16,914 nt of DNA from contig DBBR01000027.1 in NCBI GenBank assembly GCA_002292325.1, positions 1,028 through 17,941 on the forward strand, in the 5' to 3' direction. The notes beneath the pieces are model-generated. The model saw only the letters and a list, made by a program, of their open reading frames with translations. It searched no databases and was not told the DNA's origin. This document shows, one piece after another, positions 1 through 7,203 of the stretch (positions within the stretch are counted from its first letter, which is position 1; every line of letters starts with the position of its first letter). Source of the stretch: Flavobacteriales bacterium UBA979. Lineage in GTDB: Bacteria; Bacteroidota; Bacteroidia; Flavobacteriales_D; Sanyastnellaceae. The translations under genes were made by a program, and so were the position numbers.

Positions 1-672
1 AACACAGAATTCGATTCTTCAGGGGTGCAGTACATCGTCAATCCATACGATGAATGGTACGCGTTGGTACGCGCCATTGAACTGAAAGAAAAAAATGGAG
101 GGACAGTGACCACGATAACGGTAGGTGATGCAGGATGTGATCCGATCATCAGAAAAGCATTGGCCATCGGAGCTGATGACGCCGTTCGGATTGATGCGCT
201 GCCAACCGATGCGATGCAAGTTGCGCAACTGATCGCAGAGCATGCCCGCAGCGGAGGTTACGACATCATTTTGTGTGGAAAGGAAACCATCGACCACAAT
301 GGAGCGGTTGTACCAGCGATGGTTGCAGAAATGTTGGATTGTGGATTTATCTCGAACGCGACCCAGTTAGACGTGGATGGTGGTCAAGCGACATTGAAGC
401 GAGAAGCTGCAGGGGGAGAGGAAATCATGGAAGTTCAATGTCCATTTGTTTTGAGCGCCGCCAAAGGAATGGCAGAGCAACGCATTCCAAACATGCGGGG
501 CATCATGTCGGCCCGAACAAAACCGTTGACGGTTGAGTCAGCAGAATCGACACCGTCTACAACAATCAGCCAATTCACTTTGCCCCCTGAAAAAGGCGCA
601 TGCAAAATGATCGATGCAGAACGTCCAGAAGAACTCATTCGTTTGCTTCGTGAAGAAGCCAAAGCCATTTAA
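1..672 (+). CDS. etfB: Electron transfer flavoprotein beta subunit, 5' end missing
   Basis: This is the small subunit of the soluble electron transfer flavoprotein, which binds AMP and, with EtfA, carries electrons from acyl-CoA and related dehydrogenases to the respiratory chain. The reading frame is open from base 1 and reads NTEFDSSGVQYIVNPYDEW, the usual segment about 25-45 residues into EtfB, so the true start lies off the window. A GTG at 25 is an internal valine codon, not the start. Further typical parts are DDAVRID, the DIILCGKETIDHNGAVVP segment (the Rossmann-like AMP domain), a PFVLSAAKGMAEQRIPNMRGIM segment split over 450-510, and the C-terminal arm that wraps around EtfA. etfA begins 3 bases after the stop, a classic etfBA operon. 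Family assignment is firm; only the N-terminus is unseen. Confidence 0.95.
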   Translation, partial: NTEFDSSGVQYIVNPYDEWYALVRAIELKEKNGGTVTTITVGDAGCDPIIRKALAIGADDAVRIDALPTDAMQVAQLIAEHARSGGYDIILCGKETIDHNGAVVPAMVAEMLDCGFISNATQLDVDGGQATLKREAAGGEEIMEVQCPFVLSAAKGMAEQRIPNMRGIMSARTKPLTVESAESTPSTTISQFTLPPEKGACKMIDAERPEELIRLLREEAKAI

Positions 673-675
673 GCC

Positions 676-1620
676 ATGTCAGTATTAGCAATTATCTCAA
701 CCAAGAATGGGGCCGCGACGAAGGCGGGATTGGAAGCAGCAAGTTATGCTGCTGCATGGGCTCGAGCTCAGGGCAGTGAAGCGATTGCCATCGCCGCTGG
801 ACCCTTGAGCAACGCAGAGGCCTTAGGCGCCACCGGAGTCGCACGGATCCTCCATCATGCAGAAGAAGTAACAGATAGTGGACAATGGGCTAAGTTGGCG
901 ACCGCTGCGTCCGAGTCTGTCGGTGCAATAAGTGTCGTAGCAAGTCATGATCCGTTTGGCCGAGCCGTAGCGCCTCGGGTAGCTGTAAGACTCACAGCTG
1001 GACTCGTAGCAGGAGTGACTGAATTACCCGAAAACGGGACCGTTCGCAAAAACGTGTTTTCTGGCAAGGCCATGGCAGATGTGGACGTATCAACTTCAAA
1101 GTCGGTTTACACCATTACACCCAACGCTTTTGGAATCACTTCCGATGGCAGTGGTGCAACAACGGAGGTGTTTTCTGCGGAGTTGGGTGTGGCAAAAGAA
1201 GTCGTCAAAGGTTTTGAGGCGGCGAGCGCAGACGGCCAAGTTCCTTTGCCAGAAGCAGAGCTCGTCGTGAGTGCTGGAAGAGGATTGAAAGGGCCAGAAA
1301 ACTGGGGGATTGTGGAGGAGCTGGCTCAATCGCTTGGTGCGACTACGGCCTGTTCACGTCCCGTCTCGGACATTGGCTGGCGTCCGCATCACGAGCATGT
1401 CGGACAAACGGGCATAACGATCCGTCCGAATTTATACATCGCTGCGGGCATCTCAGGTGCAATCCAGCACTTGGCCGGAGTGAACCAATCCAAGGTAATC
1501 GTCGTCGTGAATACCGATCCGGAGGCTCCCTTTTTCAAGGCAGCTGATTATGGAATTGTTGGAGATGCATTTGAGGTTTTGCCAAAGTTGACCGCAGCAA
1601 TTAAAGCTCTGGATAGCTAA
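676..1620 (+). CDS. etfA: Electron transfer flavoprotein alpha subunit
   Basis: This 314-residue protein is the FAD-binding partner of EtfB and forms the cytosolic heterodimer that collects electrons from fatty-acid and amino-acid oxidation. The N-terminal half (about 1-190) is the ETF alpha/beta fold. The C-terminal half (about 195-314) is the FAD domain, with GRGLKGPENW, a SRPVSDIGWRPHHEHVGQTG segment that contacts the flavin, and a PNLYIAAGISGAIQHLAG segment, followed by NTDPEAPFFKAADYGIVGD. All of these are standard EtfA signatures, and the length matches the family. The start ATG lies 3 bases after the etfB stop, so the two are very probably co-transcribed and translationally linked. Confidence 0.96.
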   Translation: MSVLAIISTKNGAATKAGLEAASYAAAWARAQGSEAIAIAAGPLSNAEALGATGVARILHHAEEVTDSGQWAKLATAASESVGAISVVASHDPFGRAVAPRVAVRLTAGLVAGVTELPENGTVRKNVFSGKAMADVDVSTSKSVYTITPNAFGITSDGSGATTEVFSAELGVAKEVVKGFEAASADGQVPLPEAELVVSAGRGLKGPENWGIVEELAQSLGATTACSRPVSDIGWRPHHEHVGQTGITIRPNLYIAAGISGAIQHLAGVNQSKVIVVVNTDPEAPFFKAADYGIVGDAFEVLPKLTAAIKALDS

Positions 1621-1635
1621 TCGCTGCAGAGTATG

Positions 1636-1643
1636 TACCTTTA
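1636..1643 (+). promoter_or_regulatory. Possible -7 box upstream of the bifunctional nuclease gene
   Basis: TACCTTTA differs by one base from the Bacteroidota -7 consensus TAnnTTTG. It sits in the 39-base gap after etfA, 16 bases before the next ATG. No clear -33 TTG is visible at the right distance, so this may be chance and the gene may simply be read through from etfBA. Confidence 0.3.
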
Positions 1644-1659
1644 ACCCAACGCCTCAGAG

Positions 1660-2259
1660 ATGAAAAAGGTAGAAGTTGAAGTTTCTGATATCGCCTTGAG
1701 CGGTTCGTCCTCCGGAGCATATGCCATGGTGCTTGGAGAGGTCGTGGGATCGAGGAAGCTGCCAATTGTCATTGGGGGCTCAGAGGCACAAGCCATCGCG
1801 ATTGAAATCGAGAAGATGAAGGCATCGAGACCGCTAACCCATGACTTATTAAAATCAGCGCTCGAAACATTTGCCATCCAAGTGACTGAAGTGGTCATCT
1901 ACAATATGGTGGAGGGTGTATTCTTTGCTAAGCTGCTTTGCGTCTCCGGAAGCCAAGAAGAGGAAATTGATTGCCGGCCAAGTGATGCTGTTGCCATTGC
2001 CTATCGTTTTGGTTGTCCCATTTACTGTGCGGAGCAAGTGCTGAAGATGGCCGGGATAGGACCTGAAGAAATGGAGCGTGTGGAGGAAGCTGAAGCGAGC
2101 GCAGAAATTGAAGTCGCGCCAGAGGAGGAGGTCAAAGAGCGTTCAACCAAAGCACTGAAGAAAGAATTAAAACAAGCGATTGCGAGGGAGGACTACGAAC
2201 TAGCTTCACGCTTGCGAGACCAAATCGAAGGGCGTGAAAACACCCAATCAGAATCCTAA
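1660..2259 (+). CDS. Bifunctional nuclease (DUF151) family protein with C-terminal UVR motif
   Basis: This 199-residue protein has two visible parts. Residues 1 to about 130 are the BFN/DUF151 domain: the ALSGSSSGAYAMVLGE and LPIVIGGSEAQAIAIE strands, RPLTHDLL, and EIDCRPSDAVAIAYRFGCPI. Residues about 140-160 are an acidic linker rich in Glu. Residues about 163-193 match the UvrB/UvrC (UVR) motif, with ALKKELKQAIAREDYELASRLRDQI. In other organisms BFN proteins have reported RNase/DNase activity, and UVR motifs mediate protein-protein contacts as in UvrB-UvrC and Clp adaptors. The fusion is common in Bacteroidota and its exact role is not settled. purE starts 4 bases after the stop, so the two are likely one transcript. 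Confidence 0.9.
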   Translation: MKKVEVEVSDIALSGSSSGAYAMVLGEVVGSRKLPIVIGGSEAQAIAIEIEKMKASRPLTHDLLKSALETFAIQVTEVVIYNMVEGVFFAKLLCVSGSQEEEIDCRPSDAVAIAYRFGCPIYCAEQVLKMAGIGPEEMERVEEAEASAEIEVAPEEEVKERSTKALKKELKQAIAREDYELASRLRDQIEGRENTQSES

Positions 2260-2263
2260 AGGA

Positions 2264-2770
2264 ATGAATTCACCGCGCGTTAGCATCATTATGGGATCCG
2301 CAAGTGACCTGCCAGTCATGGAAAAAGTGGCAGAAGTGCTGGAAGAATTGGGGGTTCAATCGGAAATGACAGTGGTTTCAGCCCACCGCACTCCTGAACG
2401 CATGTTCGAACACGCAGAACAAGCTGCCAACCGAGGAATCCAGGTGATTGTTGCCGGTGCAGGCGGAGCAGCCCACCTCCCAGGAATGACAGCTTCCCTG
2501 ACCCACTTGCCGGTCATCGGCGTGCCGATTCACAGCAGCAACTCCATTGATGGTTGGGATTCAGTTCTGAGTATTTTACAAATGCCTGCTGGTGTTCCGG
2601 TAGCCACCGTAGCTTTGGATGGTGGGCGCAATGCGGGTATTCTGGCGGCTCAAATCGTAGGTACTTCAGACAAACAGGTCGCCCAAAGATTGATTGCCTT
2701 CAAAGAATCATTGAAAGCAAAAGTGATGAATTCCATTGAACAGGTGGAAAACCATCGCGCCAAACAATAA
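2264..2770 (+). CDS. purE: N5-carboxyaminoimidazole ribonucleotide mutase
   Basis: This 168-residue enzyme moves the carboxyl group of N5-CAIR to give CAIR in de novo purine synthesis, acting after PurK. Class I PurE motifs are present: GSASDLPVM (residues 11-19), the VVSAHRTPERM loop with the catalytic His41, the glycine-rich AGAGGAAHLPGM (64-75), and GVPIHSS followed by the IDGWDSVLSILQMPAGVPVATV run. The ATG at 2264 is chosen because the protein then begins MNSPRVSIIMGSASD, as PurE usually does. A GTG at 2234 in the same frame would add ten residues and overlap the preceding gene. PurK, its usual partner, is not in the window. The next gene starts 6 bases downstream. Confidence 0.96.
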   Translation: MNSPRVSIIMGSASDLPVMEKVAEVLEELGVQSEMTVVSAHRTPERMFEHAEQAANRGIQVIVAGAGGAAHLPGMTASLTHLPVIGVPIHSSNSIDGWDSVLSILQMPAGVPVATVALDGGRNAGILAAQIVGTSDKQVAQRLIAFKESLKAKVMNSIEQVENHRAKQ

Positions 2771-2776
2771 GGCTCG

Positions 2777-3688
2777 ATGGACCAACACACGTTCGCTTCG
2801 TTTGATCCTTCTTCCCTGAGTGGAAGGGATTTGCATGGTAAGCTTTTGGGCGGCATTGCACCTCGACCGATTGCATTTGCAAGCACGGTTGACGCAGATG
2901 GCCAGCCCAATTTGGCTCCATTCAGTTATTTCAATGTCTTTTCTGCCCAACCCCCCGTTGTTATTTTCAGTCCGGCACGACGCATGAAGGACAACACCAC
3001 CAAACACACGTTGGAAAACGTTTTGGCGGTGCCAGAAGTGGTGATCAACCTGGTGGACTATGCCATGGTCCACCAATGCTCTTTGGCAAGTGCCGACTTT
3101 GCGCGCGGTGTGAGTGAATTCGCCAAAGCCGGTCTCACGCCATTGGCCTCGGAGACGATTCAACCGATGCGGGTTGCAGAAAGTCCTGTGCAACTCGAAT
3201 GCAAAGTGCTGCGCGTGGATTCTTTGGGGGAAGCCGGCGGAGCAGGGCAGCTCGTGGTATGTCAAATTCAACGCCTGCATTTTAGATCCGATGTCTTGAA
3301 TGAGAACGGTCAGCCAGACCCTCATGCATTGGACTTAGTGGGCCGATGCGGTGGTAACGCCTATGTTCGGGCTTCGGGTGATGCATTGTTCGAAGTGCCT
3401 AAACCACTTGTAGCACCGGGCATTGGAGTTGATTCCTTGCCTATTGAAGTCCAGCGAAGTCAGGTTTTGACGGGCAATGACTTGGCGCAACTTGGCGCAT
3501 TACTGCACGTGCCAGATGAGACCGAGGTGAATGACTTTAAGCTGCTCGAATTATCGGAATTGTTCATGGAGCATGAAGGGGATGGAGTAGCGTTGGAACA
3601 TGCGATACATACGTTTGCAGCCGAGTGCATTGAACGCAATCAGGTTGAAGATGCCTTGAAGGCGGTGCTCACGTTCAACCTAGGTTGA
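2777..3688 (+). CDS. Flavin reductase-like FMN-binding split-barrel protein
   Basis: This 303-residue protein belongs to the flavin reductase-like family (split barrel, FMN-binding). Visible family features are GGIAPRPIAFASTVDADGQPNLAPFSYFNVFS (residues about 26-57, split by a turn), then PPVVIFSPARRMKDNTTKHTLEN, VVINLVDYAMVHQCSLASADFARGVSEF, and VQLECKV leading into the last strands. The N-terminal 200 residues are the domain. The C-terminal 100 residues, with an acidic helical stretch (PDETEVNDFKLLELSELFMEHE), are an extension seen in Bacteroidota members. The physiological substrate cannot be read from the sequence. It lies 6 bases after purE and probably shares its transcript. The stop codon falls inside a 14-base palindrome, TCAACCTAGGTTGA (3675-3688). 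Confidence 0.88.
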   Translation: MDQHTFASFDPSSLSGRDLHGKLLGGIAPRPIAFASTVDADGQPNLAPFSYFNVFSAQPPVVIFSPARRMKDNTTKHTLENVLAVPEVVINLVDYAMVHQCSLASADFARGVSEFAKAGLTPLASETIQPMRVAESPVQLECKVLRVDSLGEAGGAGQLVVCQIQRLHFRSDVLNENGQPDPHALDLVGRCGGNAYVRASGDALFEVPKPLVAPGIGVDSLPIEVQRSQVLTGNDLAQLGALLHVPDETEVNDFKLLELSELFMEHEGDGVALEHAIHTFAAECIERNQVEDALKAVLTFNLG

Positions 3689-3730
3689 GAAAAAACGGAA
3701 GGAGCAGGGGCAAAGTTCGATTCCACATAA

Positions 3731-3738
3731 TACCTTCG
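3731..3738 (+). promoter_or_regulatory. Possible -7 box directly before the DUF3127 start
   Basis: TACCTTCG matches TAnnTTTG at seven of eight positions and ends 4 bases before the ATG at 3743. If used, transcription would begin at or within a base or two of the start codon, giving a leaderless message. No convincing TTG is found 17-23 bases upstream, so support is modest. Confidence 0.3.
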
Positions 3739-3742
3739 CGTT

Positions 3743-4114
3743 ATGAGTTTTGAAATGAAAGGGAAGATCAAGAAGATCTTCGATCAGCAGGATTTTCCAA
3801 GTGGATTTTATAAGCGAGATTTCGTAATCACTACGGAAGATCAATACCCACAGGATGTGAAGTTTACGGCGACCAAAGAGCGCACGGAACAAGTCACGAA
3901 ATATGCCGAAGGCGATGCGGTTTTGGTCAAATTCGATATCCGAGGCCGTGAGTACAACGGCAATTTCTATGTGGATTTGAATGCATGGCGTGTGGATCCC
4001 GGTCAGGGAGCAACGCCCTCATCTGGAGCAGCTCCAGCGGTGTCTAATGCACCTTTGCCGGAAGTTCCTCCCATGGCGGCTTCGGGAGACGACGAGGACG
4101 ATTTACCGTTCTGA
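3743..4114 (+). CDS. DUF3127 OB-fold-like protein with SSB-like acidic tail
   Basis: This 123-residue protein matches DUF3127, a small Bacteroidota family without assigned function. Residues 1 to about 87 form the conserved domain: MSFEMKGKIKKIFDQQ, SGFYKRDFVITTEDQYP, then a KERTEQ motif, YAEGDAVLVKFDIRGREYNG, and FYVDLNAWRVDP. The alternating strands look like an OB fold. Residues about 88-114 are a flexible Ala/Pro/Ser/Gly linker, and the last residues are GDDEDDLPF, closely resembling the SSB C-terminal tip (DDDIPF), which docks SSB partner proteins. A role in nucleic-acid metabolism is therefore plausible but inferred. The gene stands 54 bases after the flavin reductase. A box TACCTTCG ends 4 bases before the ATG. 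Confidence 0.88.
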   Translation: MSFEMKGKIKKIFDQQDFPSGFYKRDFVITTEDQYPQDVKFTATKERTEQVTKYAEGDAVLVKFDIRGREYNGNFYVDLNAWRVDPGQGATPSSGAAPAVSNAPLPEVPPMAASGDDEDDLPF

Positions 4115-4148
4115 CCCCACCTTCTTAATCCCGCTAAGCAAATAAGCC

Positions 4149-5420
4149 ATGGCCCCCAATTTGAACCGTACCCTCCCAAATTGGGGCAGCGAAGAACTGC
4201 ACACGGCTCAATTGGACAATGGATTCCGCGTGATCTACAAACAAGTTGATCGGCCGGTGACCCATTGTGGGTTGGTCATCAACGCCGGAACACGGGATGA
4301 AGTAGTGGCCAATGGAGAGGCCGGTGTGGCGCACTTCATTGAGCATACGTTATTCAAGGGGACGAAGAATAGAAAAGCTTTTCATATTCTGAATCGACTG
4401 GATTCCGTGGGAGGAGAGTTCAATGCCTATACATCGAAGGAGGACACGTGGATTTACGCTGCCTTTTCGGAGCAACACCTTGAACGGGCCATTGAACTGA
4501 TCGCTGATATCACGTTTGAGGCCACGTTTCCCTCGAACGAAATCAAAAAAGAACGGGATGTCATTTTGGATGAGCTCAATGCTTACCGCGACAGTCCCTT
4601 GGATTCCATTTTTGACGAATTCGAAGAACGTTTATTCGAAGGGCATCCCATGGGCGGGAATATTCTTGGGAATGAGGCATCCGTTTCAAAAATGAGCCGC
4701 GATGTGATTGAGCAATTCGTCAATCGCCATTACCACCCGAATGAAATGGTGTTCAGTGCGGTAGGTGCGACACCGTGGAAAAAGGTGCTCCGATACTGCG
4801 AGAAACATTTCGGACGGATCGCCCCAAGTGTCGCCACGTTGAATCGCAGCCATTTCGGAGGCCGTGCACCGTTTGATTTGCGTTTAAAGAAAGACATCCA
4901 TCAAGTTCATCATGTCATGGGTCAATTGACGCATGGAAGCAACCATTCAGACCGGTTGGGATTGGCGCTATTGGCAAATCATTTAGGGGGCCCAACCATG
5001 AACAATAGACTCAGCCTCAATGTCCGAGAAAAGCATGGCATGGCGTACAACATTGAATGTGCCTATTCGCCTTACAGTGACGTGGGTGTGTTCAGTGTTT
5101 ACTTCGGAACAGACAAGCGCTTGCACAAAAGAGCAGAGTCGCTGGTGCGCAAGGAATTGAAAGCGCTGCGAGAGAAAAAACTGGGAGTGCGTCAATTGCA
5201 CGACATCAAACAGCAAATCGTCGGCCACGTAGCACTATCCCAGGATTCTGGCAACAGTGTGATGACGAGTTTGGGGAAGAGTTATTTGCTCTATGACCGA
5301 GTAGAGCGGCTAGAATCTGTTTTTGCAGCCATTGAGGCCATCACGTCCGATGATGTTTTGCGCTTGGCCAATGACGTACTCGATGACGCTACTTGGAGTC
5401 ATCTGGTCTACGAGAATTAA
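4149..5420 (+). CDS. M16 family zinc metalloprotease (processing-peptidase-like)
   Basis: This 423-residue protein is a single-unit M16 peptidase of the PqqL/mitochondrial processing peptidase beta type. The inverted zinc motif HFIEH is intact (His62, Glu65, His66), and the third zinc ligand is probably Glu142 in VILDELNAYRDSP. The C-terminal half carries the second M16 domain, with the LREK-like NVREKHGMAYNIECAYSPYSDVG stretch (about 285-310) that holds the conserved substrate-binding Arg and Tyr. No signal peptide is present, so it is likely cytosolic. It probably degrades or processes peptides; the substrate is unknown. The start ATG lies 34 bases after the DUF3127 stop. Its TAA overlaps the stop of the convergent downstream gene by three bases. 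Confidence 0.93.
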   Translation: MAPNLNRTLPNWGSEELHTAQLDNGFRVIYKQVDRPVTHCGLVINAGTRDEVVANGEAGVAHFIEHTLFKGTKNRKAFHILNRLDSVGGEFNAYTSKEDTWIYAAFSEQHLERAIELIADITFEATFPSNEIKKERDVILDELNAYRDSPLDSIFDEFEERLFEGHPMGGNILGNEASVSKMSRDVIEQFVNRHYHPNEMVFSAVGATPWKKVLRYCEKHFGRIAPSVATLNRSHFGGRAPFDLRLKKDIHQVHHVMGQLTHGSNHSDRLGLALLANHLGGPTMNNRLSLNVREKHGMAYNIECAYSPYSDVGVFSVYFGTDKRLHKRAESLVRKELKALREKKLGVRQLHDIKQQIVGHVALSQDSGNSVMTSLGKSYLLYDRVERLESVFAAIEAITSDDVLRLANDVLDDATWSHLVYEN

Positions 5421-5824
5421 TTGCGTGAAATGCGGTGCATGTCGTTGTTTTCCGCTTCGATGCGGTTTTTTACAGCCCTTATTTTAAGGGCAATGCCGGC
5501 CCATTCACGCTGATTGAGTTTCAACAAGCGTGTAACAGCTTCGTCATCGTTGTCGGCGCCAAGGGCGACGTCTTTCAAATAGCTGTATCCGAATTTTTCC
5601 AACCATTCAACCGCTCGCGCATCTCCCTCTGAACCCCTGACCAAGGCCATGAGGTGAGGTTGTGCGTTGCTCATAAGCCATGAGCGTGCAGATTCCACGT
5701 GTTGCAATGCATGGCATGTCAATGCCAGTTCTGGATATCCATTGGACATGAGCCAGTCTCGAATTTCTTGGTTGCCTGATATGGCTTCTCCCCATGCCAA
5801 TAAAACTTTCGCTGGATATTCCAT
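5417..5824 (-). CDS. Hypothetical protein of 25-residue helical repeats
   Basis: This 135-residue protein has no recognised catalytic motif and no signal peptide. It consists of tandem helical repeats with an exact 25-residue period: residues 22-46 (starting RDWLMSNGYPELAL), 47-71 (RSWLMSNAQPHLMALV), 72-96 (VEWLEKFGYSYLKDVAL) and a partial fourth from 97 (VTRLLKLNQREWAGIAL). Half of a further repeat precedes them. Each has WL or LL near its start, an aromatic or proline turn, a second helix ending in Ala, and an acidic or Gly-rich link. I recall similar repeat proteins in Flavobacteriales but cannot name a family. It is convergent with the M16 protease (stop codons overlap at TTAA, 5417-5420) and divergent from the MFS gene. 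A TTG-N20-TATCTTGG promoter-like pair ends 4 bases before its ATG. Confidence 0.8.
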   Translation of the reverse strand: MEYPAKVLLAWGEAISGNQEIRDWLMSNGYPELALTCHALQHVESARSWLMSNAQPHLMALVRGSEGDARAVEWLEKFGYSYLKDVALGADNDDEAVTRLLKLNQREWAGIALKIRAVKNRIEAENNDMHRISRN

Positions 5825-5828
5825 TCTG

Positions 5829-5859
5829 CCAAGATAAGCGGGGGTACCTTTGCCAGCAA
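5829..5859 (-). promoter_or_regulatory. Candidate minus-strand promoter for the repeat protein
   Basis: Read on the minus strand, TTG (5859-5857) is followed after 20 bases by TATCTTGG (5836-5829), one mismatch from the Bacteroidota -7 box TAnnTTTG, with -33/-7 spacing inside the usual range. The box ends 4 bases before the ATG at 5824, which points to a leaderless or nearly leaderless transcript. Confidence 0.4.
5845..5852 (+). promoter_or_regulatory. Exact -7 box for the MFS gene
   Basis: TACCTTTG is an exact match to the Bacteroidota -7 consensus TAnnTTTG, placed about 40 bases before the ATG at 5893. It lies between the divergent starts. A convincing -33 TTG is not visible 17-23 bases upstream. 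It overlaps the divergent promoter candidate, so the two genes may compete for polymerase. Confidence 0.45.
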
Positions 5860-5892
5860 GTGAGCAATCAACCTGCCTCAGAGAACGTCGAT

Positions 5893-7098
5893 ATGTTCTC
5901 TTCTCAATTTTGGATTCTATGCACGAGCACTGTGCTTTTCATGGCGAGCTTCGGCATGATCATGCCCGAGCTCCCTGGATTTTTGGCGGGATTGGGTCGG
6001 CCAGATTTAATCGGCTGGATTGTTGGGCTATTCACTGTGGGGGCGTTTGCTTCTCGATTTCTGAGCGGGCGGATAGCGGATCGAGCGGGCCGAAGGCCTG
6101 TGATGCTATTTGGAACGTGGGTCACGATGCTGGCCGGTTTGGGCTACGTCGCTGTTGGGGCGTTCCGGAATGAAACCATGTGGAGCGGGGTTCCGGTCGC
6201 GGTTTGGATGTTCCTTGCATTGCGGTTGCTCCATGGAATGAGCACGGGATTTAGACCGACCGGCACGACCGCACTGTTAACGGACATCACACCACTCAAG
6301 CGCCGAGGAGAGGCATTGGGTTATTTGGGTGTTGCCGGGAATGCGGGCATGGCTGGAGGTCCGGCCATCGGAAGTTGGCTTACGGTTGAATACGGGTACA
6401 ATGCCATGTTCATTGCCTCGACTTTATTGGGGTTGATTGCGTTGCTGATGACACTGCGGCTGCCTGAGACGCTGCCCAACGGGAGAAAAGTTGAATGGTC
6501 TGATTTAAATGTATTCAAAGGCGGGGTCTTGGACTGGTCATCTTGGCCGGCAGCGTTGGCCTTGCTTCCAGTTGCTTTTGCATTTGGAACGTTTTTAACG
6601 ATTTCACCAGATTTTGTGGGTTCATTGGGTTATGTGTACAAGGGTACATTCAACACCATCATTGTTGCGGCGTCAATTTCCATGCGACTTATTGCGGGTC
6701 GGGCCTCCGATCGGTATGGTCGAGTGCCTCTTTTACTCATCGGTGGAGCGATGCTCGCTGCTGGAATGTTTGGCTTGTCGGTTGCTGAGACCAAATGGAC
6801 TGCTGCGTTGGCTGGCATTGTTTATGGAATGTCCGTCGGGATCAATATGCCGGCGATTATGGCTTGGACCGCGGACCTTGCTAAGCCCGGTCGGGTAGCG
6901 CTTGCAATGGGCACAATGTTGATGTCGCTTGAGATTGGAATTGGCGTGGGCGCGGTGTTTTCGGGACATCAATTTCAGGGTGACCTTGAGGTTATCCCGT
7001 CTTTGTATGCAGCCGCAGGCGTATTTGGATTGATGGGCTTTGGGGTGCTGCTCCTCTTCAGAAATCGACTCAACGACCCAGGGGCAGGCCATGGATGA
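5893..7098 (+). CDS. Major facilitator superfamily transporter
   Basis: This 401-residue protein is an inner-membrane MFS permease of about 12 transmembrane helices. Motif A is clear between helices 2 and 3: GRIADRAGRRPVMLFG. A related copy in the second half is AGRASDRYGRVPLLLIGG, as expected from the duplicated MFS fold. The segment RLLHGMSTGFRPTGTTALLTD resembles helix 4 of drug/H+ antiporter-like members. The substrate cannot be predicted. The ATG at 5893 (MFSSQFWILCTSTVLFMASFGM) is preferred over the ATG at 5794, because the longer version would overlap the divergent gene, would run through the likely promoter and would add a polar, non-MFS leader. Confidence 0.92.
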   Translation: MFSSQFWILCTSTVLFMASFGMIMPELPGFLAGLGRPDLIGWIVGLFTVGAFASRFLSGRIADRAGRRPVMLFGTWVTMLAGLGYVAVGAFRNETMWSGVPVAVWMFLALRLLHGMSTGFRPTGTTALLTDITPLKRRGEALGYLGVAGNAGMAGGPAIGSWLTVEYGYNAMFIASTLLGLIALLMTLRLPETLPNGRKVEWSDLNVFKGGVLDWSSWPAALALLPVAFAFGTFLTISPDFVGSLGYVYKGTFNTIIVAASISMRLIAGRASDRYGRVPLLLIGGAMLAAGMFGLSVAETKWTAALAGIVYGMSVGINMPAIMAWTADLAKPGRVALAMGTMLMSLEIGIGVGAVFSGHQFQGDLEVIPSLYAAAGVFGLMGFGVLLLFRNRLNDPGAGHG

Positions 7099-7203
7099 TC
7101 GCAAGAACACGGAAATCTGTACTTGTTGAAATGAACGTGAAAAGGTGGAAAAGTGCTTTTCTATGACGTTGCAACATGCACTTCTTCCAACGTTCTTTGC
7201 AGT

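Noticed and set aside
2234..2263. GTG start for purE ten codons upstream
   Set aside because: It would overlap the nuclease gene and add residues not found in PurE; ATG 2264 gives the standard N-terminus.
2708..3325. Minus-strand open frame of 205 codons
   Set aside because: It is antisense to purE and the flavin reductase gene, is rich in Cys, His and Arg, and has no motif; a shadow of the real frame.
3675..3688. 14-base palindrome TCAACCTAGGTTGA at the flavin reductase stop
   Set aside because: It would fold only a 5-bp stem and is followed by A residues, not T; no repeat of it was seen elsewhere, so neither a terminator nor an operator can be supported.
5475..5491. Perfect inverted repeat GCCCTTA-TTT-TAAGGGC
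   Set aside because: It lies inside the repeat-protein coding region and is not followed by T residues on either strand, so it is unlikely to be a terminator.
5794..5892. Upstream extension of the MFS transporter from ATG 5794
   Set aside because: It would overlap the divergent repeat-protein gene and run through the exact -7 box at 5845; the added residues are polar and do not resemble an MFS N-terminus.
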